Of a stretch of 64,000 bases of DNA, positions 7,791 to 16,603 are shown in pieces. The notes under the pieces were generated by a model, which was not told where the DNA came from, ran no database searches, and was given only the letters and a program-made list of their open reading frames with translations. Numbering within the stretch: position 1 is the first letter of the stretch; the number at the start of each line of letters is the position of its first letter. Made by a program: the position numbers and the translations under genes. The stretch lies in NCBI GenBank assembly GCA_025963715.1, contig JAOQAG010000034.1, forward strand, positions 1 to 64,000, written 5' to 3'. This DNA is from Bacteroidota bacterium (lineage in GTDB: Bacteria > Bacteroidota > Bacteroidia > 2-12-FULL-35-15).

Positions 7791-9266
7791 TTAAACTTTA
7801 AACTTCTTCACAATCTCCTTCGCCGCTACCAGTCCCGAAATAATGGACGGTGGCACTCCCGGCCCCGGCACCGTTAATTGTCCGGCATAATATAAATTAC
7901 TTACTTTTTTATTTTTTAATGATGGTTTTAAGATCGCCGTTTGCATCAGTGTATTTGCCAATCCATAAGCATTACCACCAAATGAATTGTAATCGTTCTT
8001 AAAATCATTGATCGCATAACTCTTTTTTACGATCACGTATTTTTTTATTTCCTGCCCGGTTAAATGCTCCAGGCGATCCATCATGATGTTAAAATATTTT
8101 TCACGGATGGCTTCGTTATCTTCGATGTTTACCGCAATCGGAATTAAAAGTACTAAATTTTCTTTTCCTTCCGGTGCCACGCTTTTGTCGGTTTTAGAAG
8201 CGCAGGTAGAGTAGAAGAGTGGGTTGCTGGGCCATTGCGGACGGTCGTAAATTTCTTCCGCATGCAGGTCGAACGGTGCATCAAAAAATAAATTATGATG
8301 TTCCAGTCCTTCTATTTTTTTATCGATCCCGATGTAATACATCAGGCAGGAAGGTGCCATTTTACGGGACTTCCAGTAATCAGCAGAATAATTCCGGTAT
8401 TTTTCTTCCAGTAATTTTTGTTCGGTATGATGATAATCGGCAGCGCCAACCACCACATCCGCAGCATGTGCAAGGCCATTGGATGTAACGCTTACTGCTT
8501 TTCCGTTTTGGATCTTGATCTGCTCCACGTTTTCGCCTGTTCTTATTTTTACACCCTGTTGCTCCGCTACACGTACCATGGCATCTACAATTTTGGACAT
8601 TCCACCCATCGGGTACCATGTACCCAGTACAATATCTGCATAATTCATCATGCTGTACAATGCCGGTGTTTCATTGGGTTTGGCGCCTAAAAACAACACC
8701 GGGAATTCCAGTAGCTGAATTAATTTTTCGTTCTTAAAATGTTTATGAATGTATTTGCTGATGGATTTAAAAAGATCCATGCGCAATGCGGCATTCAGGA
8801 TCCGGAAATCCATAAATTCCAGGACGGAAAGGCTTGGTTTGTGAACAAAATCGCTCATGCTCACATTGTACTTGTATTCAGCGTCTTTCAGGAATTTTTT
8901 AAGCTGAATGCTGCTGCCGGGTTCCTGCTTTTCAAACAGCTGGTAAAATTCACTGAGGTTGGCCGGAATGCGGAATACATCGTCTTTGCCAAAAAAAACA
9001 GCGTAAGAAGGATCCAGCCGGATCAGCTCATATTGCTGTGCAACACTGGTATTAAACTGTTTGAAATAATCTTCGAACACATCCGGCATCCAATACCAGC
9101 TTGGGCCCATGTCAAATGTAAAACCGTCGATCTCCAACTTGCGTGCGCGGCCGCCCAGCTCCTTGTTTTTTTCCAGTACAGTAACATCAAAACCTTCGCT
9201 GGCAAGCTTTGTGGCTGCCGATAATCCGGCAAAACCGGCTCCGATAATGATTGCTTTTTGTTTCAA
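7791..9266 (-). CDS. crtI: Phytoene desaturase (CrtI-type)
   Basis: This is a FAD-dependent desaturase that converts phytoene to lycopene at the membrane. The dinucleotide-binding site is KAIIIGAGFAGLSAATKL, followed by VLEKNKELGGRAR and the typical FTFDMGPSWYWMPDVF. The C-terminus has the CrtI signature region YYAGQLTVPGPGVPPS. With a TTG start at 9266 the protein is 491 residues and begins MKQKAIIIG like close relatives. A GTG at 9293 would add nine residues encoded by the flanking repeat, so the shorter form is preferred. Orientation and order (crtI then crtB) are typical of Bacteroidota clusters. Confidence 0.93.
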   Translation of the reverse strand: MKQKAIIIGAGFAGLSAATKLASEGFDVTVLEKNKELGGRARKLEIDGFTFDMGPSWYWMPDVFEDYFKQFNTSVAQQYELIRLDPSYAVFFGKDDVFRIPANLSEFYQLFEKQEPGSSIQLKKFLKDAEYKYNVSMSDFVHKPSLSVLEFMDFRILNAALRMDLFKSISKYIHKHFKNEKLIQLLEFPVLFLGAKPNETPALYSMMNYADIVLGTWYPMGGMSKIVDAMVRVAEQQGVKIRTGENVEQIKIQNGKAVSVTSNGLAHAADVVVGAADYHHTEQKLLEEKYRNYSADYWKSRKMAPSCLMYYIGIDKKIEGLEHHNLFFDAPFDLHAEEIYDRPQWPSNPLFYSTCASKTDKSVAPEGKENLVLLIPIAVNIEDNEAIREKYFNIMMDRLEHLTGQEIKKYVIVKKSYAINDFKNDYNSFGGNAYGLANTLMQTAILKPSLKNKKVSNLYYAGQLTVPGPGVPPSIISGLVAAKEIVKKFKV

Positions 9267-9280
9267 TGATTTTTTATTTT

Positions 9281-9394
9281 GCCACAGATTCACAGATTTT
9301 TTATTTAAAATAAAAATTTACTCAGATCAAATCGCAAAGCGATTAATGATCTGTGTAATTCAATTTTTTAATTTTTAATCTGTGAATCTGTGGC
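9281..9394. repeat. Inverted-repeat element, GCCACAGATTCACAGATT family, copy 1
   Basis: Arms GCCACAGATTCACAGATT (9281-9298) and AATCTGTGAATCTGTGGC (9377-9394) are perfectly complementary. The centre carries the small palindrome AATCGCAAAGCGATT. A second member with the same arms and same central palindrome lies at 37517-37633. It fills the gap between rpe and crtI. Confidence 0.85.
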
Positions 9395-9407
9395 TTGTTT
9401 TCGCGGC

Positions 9408-10058
9408 TCATATTTTTTTGAGCTTCGCAATTGTTTTTGAAGGATCTGCCGATGAAAATACGGTATTGCCCGCTACCAAAACATTGGCGCCTGTTTCTAT
9501 CAATTTTTTATAATTGTTCAGGTCCACACCGCCGTCAATTTCAATCAGCGCGCTTGATTTTGTAGCGCGGATCAACTCCTTTAATGAAGCGATCTTACGG
9601 TATGTATTTTCAATGAATTTTTGTCCGCCAAATCCCGGGTTCACGCTCATCATGCATACCAGGTCGATCTCGTCGATCACATCCGCCAGGTGACTGATGG
9701 AAGTATGCGGATTGATGGCCACACCGGCTTTCATTCCCAGCGCTTTAATGCCCTGGATGGTACGGTGTAAATGCGGACAGGCTTCCAGGTGAACGCTTAA
9801 AATATCAGCACCGGCATCTTTAAACGTTTGTAAATAACGGTCAGGATCCTGGATCATCAAATGCACATCCAGCGGTTTTGTTGCATGTTTTTTAATGGCT
9901 TTGATCACCGGAAAGCCAAAGGAAATATTTGGCACGAACATGCCATCCATAATGTCCACATGAAACCAGTCGGCTTCACTTTTATTGATCATTTCAACAT
10001 CGCGTTGAATATTGGCAAAATCTGCGGAGAGAATGGAAGGGGCAACTAAGTGATTCAT
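9408..10058 (-). CDS. rpe: Ribulose-phosphate 3-epimerase
   Basis: This 216-residue TIM-barrel enzyme interconverts ribulose-5-phosphate and xylulose-5-phosphate in the pentose phosphate pathway. Visible family motifs are SILSADFANI, HVDIMDGMFVPNISFG (metal-binding His and catalytic Asp), DVHLMI, MSVNPGFGGQKF and EIDGGV (second catalytic Asp). Length is normal. It is a single gene between the crt cluster and an HExxH protein gene, with a -7 promoter element at 10129. Confidence 0.96.
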   Translation of the reverse strand: MNHLVAPSILSADFANIQRDVEMINKSEADWFHVDIMDGMFVPNISFGFPVIKAIKKHATKPLDVHLMIQDPDRYLQTFKDAGADILSVHLEACPHLHRTIQGIKALGMKAGVAINPHTSISHLADVIDEIDLVCMMSVNPGFGGQKFIENTYRKIASLKELIRATKSSALIEIDGGVDLNNYKKLIETGANVLVAGNTVFSSADPSKTIAKLKKI

Positions 10059-10128
10059 TTGTAAATTATTGATTAAAGGGTTTAATGGTGCCGTTGTAAC
10101 AAACAGGCAGCATCGCTTTTAAGCGGCA

Positions 10129-10136
10129 CAAAAGTA
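10129..10136 (-). promoter_or_regulatory. Bacteroidota -7 element upstream of rpe
   Basis: On the minus strand this reads TACTTTTG, an exact match to TAnnTTTG, 71 bases upstream of the rpe start codon. No clear -33 TTG is seen at the expected distance. Confidence 0.45.
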
Positions 10137-10189
10137 CGAAAAAAGAAGAGAAAAATAAGAGTTAAGATGCAAGAATCAAGAGCCAGGAA

Positions 10190-10240
10190 AAAAGTACATA
10201 AACTAATTACTAACCACTAAAAACTAACGACTAGTAACTA
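10190..10240. repeat. TACTAACGACTA-type repeat abutting a stop codon
   Basis: AAACTAATTACTAACCACTA and ACTAACGACTAGTAACTA run into the TAG stop (10238-10240) of the next gene. Similar arrays abut stops of the aldolase (24288), the DUF4476 gene (33285) and pnp (20442). Confidence 0.65.
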
Positions 10241-10747
10241 ATCCCGCAGCCACTTCAGCATTTTCGGAAATGCCGGTTGGCCCAGTTGTTTTGCTTTGGG
10301 CTCGTCTAATGCAAGGCCGATCCATTCCAGGAAAGGCATTCCAATGTATAGCTTACTGTTTAAAGTTTCGATAAGCCATTCCGCCTCATTTTTATACCCG
10401 TTTGGATGAAATACAATTTCGGGGGCAATGCCAATGTGTGTTAATGCAGCATACGACCACAGGATGGCACCCATTTCATCACCGCCTTCCGGCCATTCCG
10501 GGTACATTTCCGGGCTGCCTATCTTACTGCGCCATTTCGCTTCGGTCACGGCCAGATGTCCCGCTTCGTGCAGCAGATCACCGGGATACAGCATGCGTGT
10601 TTTATCCATGTAAATGCAATTGGGACCCAACGCCAGCCCGGGAACAAACGTAATGCCGGTAAGTTCACGTTCAACAACTGCAATCCCGATCTCATCGAGG
10701 AACGAAAGAATGAGCTTTACTTCCGTGGTTTCTGTAGATGCATTCAT
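10238..10747 (-). CDS. Hypothetical protein with HExxH metallopeptidase-like motif
   Basis: This 169-residue soluble protein has no signal peptide. It contains LLHEAGHLAV, an HExxH motif with flanking hydrophobics as in zinc metallopeptidases of the ImmA/M78-like or minigluzincin type. Downstream GGDEMGAILWSYAALTHIG may supply a third ligand. Whether it is an active protease is unknown. It ends six bases downstream of the zinc-ribbon gene and is probably translated from the same mRNA. Confidence 0.65.
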   Translation of the reverse strand: MNASTETTEVKLILSFLDEIGIAVVERELTGITFVPGLALGPNCIYMDKTRMLYPGDLLHEAGHLAVTEAKWRSKIGSPEMYPEWPEGGDEMGAILWSYAALTHIGIAPEIVFHPNGYKNEAEWLIETLNSKLYIGMPFLEWIGLALDEPKAKQLGQPAFPKMLKWLRD

Positions 10748-10753
10748 GATCTG

Positions 10754-11353
10754 TTAATTTCTGTCTACGCCAATAATATCGCCTTTTTGCAGCATATCCT
10801 GTAAATCGGATCTTAAAACAGCCAAAGCCGTATCGTTGTATCCCATGGATTTTAACTGGTCAATATCCTTTGCATTATCCGATTGATATTCGTTTAATAA
10901 AATATTGACTGTATCAGCGGAAGTGCTTTGTACTTTGTAAAGCGTGTAATTGCCATCGTCGGTTTTTACTTTGTAAATATCGCCTTTCAATGGCTGCTGG
11001 ATCATGTTCGCGTACTCTTTTTTGTTGAATTCATCTTTTATGAAGCCAACCGAAACGCAGCCTGCAATAATGATCGGGCCTGCAAACATCCATACCGGGA
11101 TGCGGTTTTTACGGGGCATGTTTTTATAGGAAAGCCGGACCGCTTCCGGCAGATCTCTCTTTTCATTGGTGATCCCACAAGCTGAGCAGTGGCTTTTTAC
11201 AGTTTTTCCGATCGGGAACAGCGGAATCCAGAACACATGAAAATACCGGTGAAATACATGTAATGACATGCTAAAGGGTTTGCCACAATTATTGCAGGGA
11301 TCTGTGATTTCCTGTGTTGCAGTTTGTTTTTCTCTCCAACCGTAAATGATCAT
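10754..11353 (-). CDS. Zinc-ribbon membrane protein
   Basis: This 199-residue protein begins with a four-cysteine zinc ribbon: CNNCGKPF, then after about 35 residues CSACG. Between the pairs lies the HVFHRYFHVFWIPLFPIGK segment seen in related Bacteroidota proteins. One transmembrane helix follows (IPVWMFAGPIIIAGCVSVGF). The C-terminal half is a small beta-rich domain (GDIYKVKTDDGNYTLYKV). No function is known. It lies between the sigma-factor terminator and the HExxH gene. Confidence 0.7.
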   Translation of the reverse strand: MIIYGWREKQTATQEITDPCNNCGKPFSMSLHVFHRYFHVFWIPLFPIGKTVKSHCSACGITNEKRDLPEAVRLSYKNMPRKNRIPVWMFAGPIIIAGCVSVGFIKDEFNKKEYANMIQQPLKGDIYKVKTDDGNYTLYKVQSTSADTVNILLNEYQSDNAKDIDQLKSMGYNDTALAVLRSDLQDMLQKGDIIGVDRN

Positions 11354-11398
11354 TTTTTTATAGGTTTTAAAATAAGTGTTTCAGAAGCAAAGTAAATA

Positions 11399-11433
11399 AA
11401 AAAAGAGAGGAAACAATAGTTTCCTCTCTTTTT
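11399..11433 (-). terminator. Terminator of the primary sigma factor gene
   Basis: AAAAAGAGAGGAAAC and its complement surround a five-base loop, with T runs on both sides. It lies 26 bases downstream of the minus-strand sigma-factor stop. Confidence 0.8.
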
Positions 11434-11458
11434 AAAATTTTAATCACAAACAAAAAAA

Positions 11459-12328
11459 TTATCCTAAATATGTTTTCAAGATTTTGCTTCTTGACGTATG
11501 TTTTAATCTGCGAATGGCTTTTTCCTTGATCTGGCGAACGCGTTCGCGGGTAAGGTCAAATTTTTCACCGATCTCTTCCAGCGTCATGGCATGTTCGCCG
11601 CTCAGGCCGAAGTAAAGGCGCACCACATCTGCTTCACGCGATGTTAATGTATGTAATGCGCGTTCAATTTCCCTGCGCAACGATTCGTGCAACAAGCCGT
11701 TTTCAGGATTGGGTGCATCATCCGATTCCATTACATCGTACATGCTGCCTGCATTGTCGTCACCGGTAGTCAGCGGCGCATCCATGGAAACATGGCGGCC
11801 TGTATTTTTCATGGATTCTTTTACATCGCTTTCGGAAATTTCGAGCATTACTGCAATTTCGGCGGGACTAGGCTCGCGTTCGTATTCCTGCTCTAATTTG
11901 GAGAATGTTTTATTGATCTTATTGATGGAACCGATCTTGTTCAAAGGTAAACGAACGATCCGCGACTGTTCGGCCAATGCCTGCAGGATCGACTGGCGGA
12001 TCCACCACACGGCGTAGGAAATAAATTTGAAGCCGCGTGTTTCGTCGAAACGCTGTGCTGCTTTTATCAAACCCAGGTTACCTTCATTGATCAAATCGGG
12101 TAAGCTAAGTCCTTGATTTTGATATTGTTTTGATACGGAAACCACAAAACGAAGATTTGCTTTTGTTAGTTTTTCCAATGCTCCCTGGTCACCTGCACGA
12201 ATTTTACGCGCTAATTCAACTTCTTCATCTGCAGTAATCAGATCCACCTTGCCAATTTCCTGTAAATATTTATCAAGGGATGCAGTTTCACGGTTAGTAA
12301 CCTGTTTCGATATCTTTAGCTGTCTCAT
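11459..12328 (-). CDS. rpoD: Primary RNA polymerase sigma factor (RpoD/SigA family)
   Basis: This 289-residue sigma-70 protein is the short form typical of Bacteroidota, without region 1.1. Region 1.2 is near residues 16-46 ([20 protein letters not shown]), region 2 contains [20 protein letters not shown] and [10 protein letters not shown], region 3 carries the [10 protein letters not shown] helices, and region 4 ends with a helix-turn-helix ([20 protein letters not shown]). It directs polymerase to the TAnnTTTG promoters seen elsewhere in the window. It is monocistronic, with its own terminator at 11399. Confidence 0.95.
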   Translation of the reverse strand: MRQLKISKQVTNRETASLDKYLQEIGKVDLITADEEVELARKIRAGDQGALEKLTKANLRFVVSVSKQYQNQGLSLPDLINEGNLGLIKAAQRFDETRGFKFISYAVWWIRQSILQALAEQSRIVRLPLNKIGSINKINKTFSKLEQEYEREPSPAEIAVMLEISESDVKESMKNTGRHVSMDAPLTTGDDNAGSMYDVMESDDAPNPENGLLHESLRREIERALHTLTSREADVVRLYFGLSGEHAMTLEEIGEKFDLTRERVRQIKEKAIRRLKHTSRSKILKTYLG

Positions 12329-12566
12329 AAAGTGGTTTAATAGTTTATGTTTTCTGTTTCCTATACGGGAATGTTTCCAAAAAGTTTCAACTAAAATACA
12401 TTTTTTTTACGATTAAAATCGTTTTTTTGACGATGGATCGGTTTTTAGCAAAAGTTAAAACATGGATTTTTTCCGGCAATTACCTAAAAATAAAGGCAAA
12501 ATTTATAAGACAGAAGGGCAAAAAAAGACGATGAATATTTTTTCAGGGCAAAAAAAGCAGGATCGC

Positions 12567-13319
12567 CTAAATGTGATCCTTTAAATATTGAATAATGGTT
12601 GTTTTCCGGCGTCGGGAAACTTCAATTTCAGCATCTGCACCTTTCATGGTAATGTAGCATACGGTTCCTTTGCTATAATTTTTTAAATGATTGATATTGA
12701 TGATGGTACCTTTGTTTACCCTTAAAAAATTAGGGTAGGGCTTGAGTAATTCTTCGTAATCGGTGAGTGTTTTTGCCGACACCAGTTTTTGTCCGCTCAG
12801 CACCGAGATCTCGCAGTAGCCTCGCAATGCGTTTACGGAGCAAATATCGCTGATGTTTACCACATGCACTTTCCCGTTGTGATGCAGCGAGATGTTTTTG
12901 ATCAGCTGGTTCTTTTCGTCGAGCGAATCGATGAAATGGATAATGTGGTTGTCGTTTTTTTCCCTGACCCTGTCTTCGGCTCTTTTTACCGCCGAGATCA
13001 ATTTAGCATAATCGATCGGTTTTAAAATATAATCCACTGCGCTGAATTCAAATGCCTGTATGGCATACTGATCGAACCCGGAAATGAAGATCACATTAAA
13101 ATTTATTTTTTCGAACATGCGTAACAGGTCGAAGCCCGTTTTTACCGGCATTTTGATATCCAGGAACACGAGGTCGGGTTCTTTTTCAGTAATAAGCTGA
13201 TAGCCTTCGTCGGCAGACTCGGCAAAACCTACCACATCAATGCCCGGACAATGCAGGTTGAGCAGGCTGTTTAAAACATTGCGGTTGGCCGCTTCATCAT
13301 CAATTATTAAGACTTTCAT
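12567..13319 (-). CDS. LytTR-family response regulator
   Basis: This is a two-domain regulator. The receiver domain has the acidic pair (IIDDEAANR), the phosphoacceptor region LVFLDIKMPVKTGFD and the conserved Lys in YILKPIDYAKL. The LytTR DNA-binding domain ends with HLKNYSKGTVCYITMKG and ISRRRK-like residues (VSRRRKTTII). The ATG at 13319 gives 250 residues and begins directly with MKVLIIDDE. A longer frame to 13340 would overlap the kinase gene further. The gene overlaps the kinase stop by 20 bases, so the two are translationally coupled and form a pair. Confidence 0.92.
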   Translation of the reverse strand: MKVLIIDDEAANRNVLNSLLNLHCPGIDVVGFAESADEGYQLITEKEPDLVFLDIKMPVKTGFDLLRMFEKINFNVIFISGFDQYAIQAFEFSAVDYILKPIDYAKLISAVKRAEDRVREKNDNHIIHFIDSLDEKNQLIKNISLHHNGKVHVVNISDICSVNALRGYCEISVLSGQKLVSAKTLTDYEELLKPYPNFLRVNKGTIININHLKNYSKGTVCYITMKGADAEIEVSRRRKTTIIQYLKDHI

Positions 13320-16300
13320 TTTTGTTGTCATATAGTTCATCTAATACATTTAAAGGAAATAAGAGGTCAACGCGACTACCAGCCGGACTTCCATCGGCTG
13401 CCAGCAGGTCAATAAAACGGAACTCGCTTTTGTTTTGCGGATGCAGGCGGTTAAGGTTGGCAATACGGTTCATCACCAGCCACGTTCCTTTTGATTCTCT
13501 TTTATTAGGCTCCGCTCCCGGCATTATTTTCGGACGGCCCACGCCATTGTCGATCACCGAGATAATCAGCTTGCCTGCGGTGATCCTGATCTTTAAGATC
13601 AGCTTGGGAGTGCGCTCATTTTTAAGCGGCATCAATCCGTGCCAGATCGCGTTTTCAATTAAAGGTTGTGTGATCAGCGGCGGAATAAAAATTTCGTCGA
13701 GGCCGATGTCGTTACCAATCTGTTTCTCAAATATAAATTTGTTGCTGAACCTTAATCTTTCCAATTCAATGTTCAGGTCAACAATATCAAGCTCATTACG
13801 GAGGCAGGCGGCTGATTTATCGGAATAATTAAGGGTATACCGGATCAGGAAACTGAATTTAGCAATGTACTGATTGGCTTTATCGATGTTGTTTTCGAGG
13901 ATCAGCTGCTGGATTGCGGTAAGCGAATTGGAAATAAAATGCGGATTGATCTGTGCTTTTAATGCAGTTAAGCGCTGCTCGATGATCAGGCGGGTGATCA
14001 TTGTTTTGCGTTCCTGCTTTTTCTTGAGGCGGTCGTAAAAAAATCCGGTAAAAAAAACGCAGATCGCAATAACGGTCACAATTATTTCGAAAATAAATAA
14101 ATTGGTTTGCCAGAAAGCAGGCTTTATGTAAAACGGAATGTACAATACATTTTTTTTAATGCGGTTATCATCATCCCTCAAATACACATACAGGCGATAG
14201 TTGCCGGGCTGCAGATTTTGCAGGCGCAGCACATTCCCGGAAATTTTTCCTTTATCGCCGTAAGGCCCCTGCAGCTCATAAAAAAAAGAAGGATCTTTTT
14301 TTCCGTATTCCAAAATATTAAAATCAAAATAAAGATCGTTTTGTGAATAAGATAATTGCAGGTTCCGGCAATCTATTTTTTTATCATTTACCGTTACCGA
14401 CTCTAAATACAAAGGTGATGGAGTGGATGAGAATAACCTTTTTTTGCTCATTGCCACCAATCCCTGCTTGGTGGCAATGTACACTTTGTCTTTGTATTCT
14501 TCTGCAAACACAATTTCATTATCATACAGCAGGCGCCAGGATGAAGCAGCATCTATTACACTTTTGGTGGTTATAAAAAGCCCCTTATTGGTGGATAATA
14601 AAAAGGTAGTATCATCTACAAAGCTGATGTTATTTACTACGTTACTGGGTACATTTTTGATCCTGATCAGGTGATTGTTTTGGGTAAGCACATAGAGCCC
14701 GGCACCTTTTGTACCTATCCAGATATTTTTTTTCGAATCAACCTTTAAGTGTGTAATGTTTTTACCTTCCAACACTTTTAAGTAGTCGGGAATATACACC
14801 CGCTGATTAAATAAATATACCCCTTGTGGAGTGCCAATATAATGTTCGTTTGGGGAGCGATCAACAATGCTCCTTGTTTTAAACATGTTTTGAGGCCCCA
14901 AAAACAGGTTGGATTTATACTTTTTATAGATGCCCGCCGCGGTAATAAAAACTAGTGTGTCGTTTATTTCCCCTCCAAACCCGTATGGATTGCAGTATCC
15001 ATCCGGAACTATTCTTTCGAAGGGCTGGAAATATTTATCGACAAGAGTTAAATTTTCATCCAATATATGCCCCCCGTTTTTTGTACCGATCATATATTGA
15101 CCGTCATAAATGGTGGCATCCGTAATGTAAGAACCATTGTTGTTCATATCTATTTTTCGCAAGCTGTCGGATTCATTTACAAACAAGCTGCCGTTGCCTG
15201 TCCCGACAAATAATTTAGTACCTACTTTTTTTACCAGGCTTATGTTTCCTGATAGTTCAGGAATGTTATCGTAATAAGTGGTATAAATATCCTTGCAGTA
15301 ATAAATTCCTTTTTCGATGCTGGATACCCACATGCCGCCTTGTCTGTCAAATAATATATCTGAAATATTAAGGTTCTCAAAATAATAGTTCAGGATCTCC
15401 AGGTTTTCATTCAGCTCATACAATCCTTTGTTTGTACCTACCCATATATGTCCGTTCGGATCGCTTTCAAGATTAATGGTTGATTCATGAAATTTCGTTT
15501 TCTTTATCCTGCCTTGTCTATCGATGGAAATGAGCTCATACTTTGATAAAAAATAATACGTACCATTCATCTCCCTTAAATGATCCCGCTCAATTATTTC
15601 ACTATAGTATTTCTGTTTGACCTGCTGCTTGTTTTCCGAATCGATTATTTTAAAATAATTATTATCGATTACAGGATCATGTGTTTTTATAAAAGAATAT
15701 CTGTTCCCTACTTTTTTCAATAAGCCTTTTGAATCGACTAGCTTAAAATAATTATTCTTACTTACAGGGTCATGTGTTTTTATAAAAAAGTAGCTGTTCC
15801 CGATTTTTTTAAACACCACATTTACTGAATCTTCGTTATAAAAATCAGAAATTGGGATGATATTGCCCGATTTTTTTTCTAATTTATAGCTATTATCAAA
15901 GGTGGAGAAATAAAGGTTCAGCGAATCGTCTACCTGCATTTGATAGATCGTTTCATTGTTCAGGATGATTTTATAAGAAATTTTTTCTATTCCTTTCACA
16001 AGAAAAGCACTGTCGTTTTTTACCCGGTAAATGTGTGCTTTTGAATTGGCGATGTATATTTCTTTTCCCGGTGATTCACAAATGGCATACACGGTGGATT
16101 CTTCAAATGGCAGGTTTTTGCAAACGGGCACAAACCGCTTGCCGTTGTGCTTGACAATCCCGTATTCGGTAAAAGCCCACACATAGCCATTGGCATCCTG
16201 CAACAGATTATACACTTCGCTGGCAGGCAGGCCGTCTTCTGTTCCGAGGAGCTGAAATTTTAATTTCTGTGCTTTTGTTTCGGTCGCGAATAAACAACTG

Positions 16301-16344
16301 AAAGTCAGTAAAATGTTTATTAGAAACGGTTTAGCCTTTAGCAT
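13300..16344 (-). CDS. Propeller-type sensor histidine kinase (LytS-like)
   Basis: This 1014-residue sensor starts with a signal peptide (MLKAKPFLINILLTFSCLFA). A periplasmic two-component-regulator propeller follows, with repeats such as SDPNGHIWVGTNKGLYEL and VDSKKNIWIGTKGAGLYVL, then a Y_Y_Y domain, a transmembrane helix near residues 748-770, and a LytS-type kinase domain with the acceptor His at about residue 802 (NPHFISNSLTAIQQ) and an N box/GVGRP ATPase part. ATG 16344 is chosen over an upstream TTG at 16353. Residues 179-209 and 210-240 are a tandem duplication. It probably senses a surface or glycan ligand and signals to the LytTR partner. Confidence 0.9.
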   Translation of the reverse strand: MLKAKPFLINILLTFSCLFATETKAQKLKFQLLGTEDGLPASEVYNLLQDANGYVWAFTEYGIVKHNGKRFVPVCKNLPFEESTVYAICESPGKEIYIANSKAHIYRVKNDSAFLVKGIEKISYKIILNNETIYQMQVDDSLNLYFSTFDNSYKLEKKSGNIIPISDFYNEDSVNVVFKKIGNSYFFIKTHDPVSKNNYFKLVDSKGLLKKVGNRYSFIKTHDPVIDNNYFKIIDSENKQQVKQKYYSEIIERDHLREMNGTYYFLSKYELISIDRQGRIKKTKFHESTINLESDPNGHIWVGTNKGLYELNENLEILNYYFENLNISDILFDRQGGMWVSSIEKGIYYCKDIYTTYYDNIPELSGNISLVKKVGTKLFVGTGNGSLFVNESDSLRKIDMNNNGSYITDATIYDGQYMIGTKNGGHILDENLTLVDKYFQPFERIVPDGYCNPYGFGGEINDTLVFITAAGIYKKYKSNLFLGPQNMFKTRSIVDRSPNEHYIGTPQGVYLFNQRVYIPDYLKVLEGKNITHLKVDSKKNIWIGTKGAGLYVLTQNNHLIRIKNVPSNVVNNISFVDDTTFLLSTNKGLFITTKSVIDAASSWRLLYDNEIVFAEEYKDKVYIATKQGLVAMSKKRLFSSTPSPLYLESVTVNDKKIDCRNLQLSYSQNDLYFDFNILEYGKKDPSFFYELQGPYGDKGKISGNVLRLQNLQPGNYRLYVYLRDDDNRIKKNVLYIPFYIKPAFWQTNLFIFEIIVTVIAICVFFTGFFYDRLKKKQERKTMITRLIIEQRLTALKAQINPHFISNSLTAIQQLILENNIDKANQYIAKFSFLIRYTLNYSDKSAACLRNELDIVDLNIELERLRFSNKFIFEKQIGNDIGLDEIFIPPLITQPLIENAIWHGLMPLKNERTPKLILKIRITAGKLIISVIDNGVGRPKIMPGAEPNKRESKGTWLVMNRIANLNRLHPQNKSEFRFIDLLAADGSPAGSRVDLLFPLNVLDELYDNKNESLNN
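15625..15810. repeat. In-frame 93-bp tandem duplication in the sensor kinase
   Basis: Units 15718-15810 and 15625-15717 each encode 31 residues and share the words KK[IV]GN, FIKTHDPV and NNYFK. The duplication is in frame, lies in the sensor propeller, and has diverged by roughly a third at protein level. Confidence 0.9.
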
Positions 16345-16350
16345 ATCAAA

Positions 16351-16358
16351 CAAAAATA
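16351..16358 (-). promoter_or_regulatory. -7 element immediately upstream of the sensor kinase
   Basis: Minus-strand TATTTTTG fits TAnnTTTG and ends six bases before the ATG at 16344, so transcription would start at or almost at the start codon. It is supported by the motif only. Confidence 0.35.
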
Positions 16359-16396
16359 ATGTTTTTTTTACTGGTATTGTTTATTGTATTGATATG

Positions 16397-16421
16397 TGTG
16401 CAGAAAACCTATCCAATGGTG
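16397..16421. promoter_or_regulatory. Candidate operator, AAAACC-n-AATGG copy 1
   Basis: TGTGCAGAAAACCTATCCAA resembles the element that recurs at 16465-16490 and 19211-19237 (TGTGCTGAAAACC..CGAACGG). It lies in the intergenic region between the kinase gene and the secreted-protein gene. Confidence 0.35.
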
Positions 16422-16464
16422 ATTTCCTTTTCTGGTAAAGGATACAGACTATTTTAATTTTAGT

Positions 16465-16593
16465 TGTGCTGAAAACCGCGCGAACGGTGGAGCGAAATAT
16501 AATTATCCTGCAGACATTTGTAGCGTTACAAAAAAACTATTTCAATTAAAATAGCGGGTGCCGAAAAGCTTTGATAGAGTAGGCGGGAAAAAA
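16465..16593 (+). promoter_or_regulatory. Conserved upstream region and leader, copy A
   Basis: This region matches 19211-19342 in order and spacing: TGTGCTGAAAACC..CGAACGG (16465-16490), then CATTTGTA (16515-16522, a near-match to the -7 box), then the leader core GGGTGCCGAAAAGCTTTGAT and AGAGTAGGCGGGAAAAAAA (16554-16593), just before the ATG of the secreted protein. The core differs from copy B at only a few positions. It could be a shared promoter plus an RNA leader or protein-binding site. Confidence 0.7.
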
Positions 16594-16603
16594 ATTCAAA
16601 TAA

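Noticed and set aside
12400-12435. ACGATTAAAATCGTTTTTTT hairpin as a terminator of the response regulator gene
   Set aside because: The T run is on the plus strand, while the regulator gene is on the minus strand and would need it on the other side; no plus-strand gene ends here.
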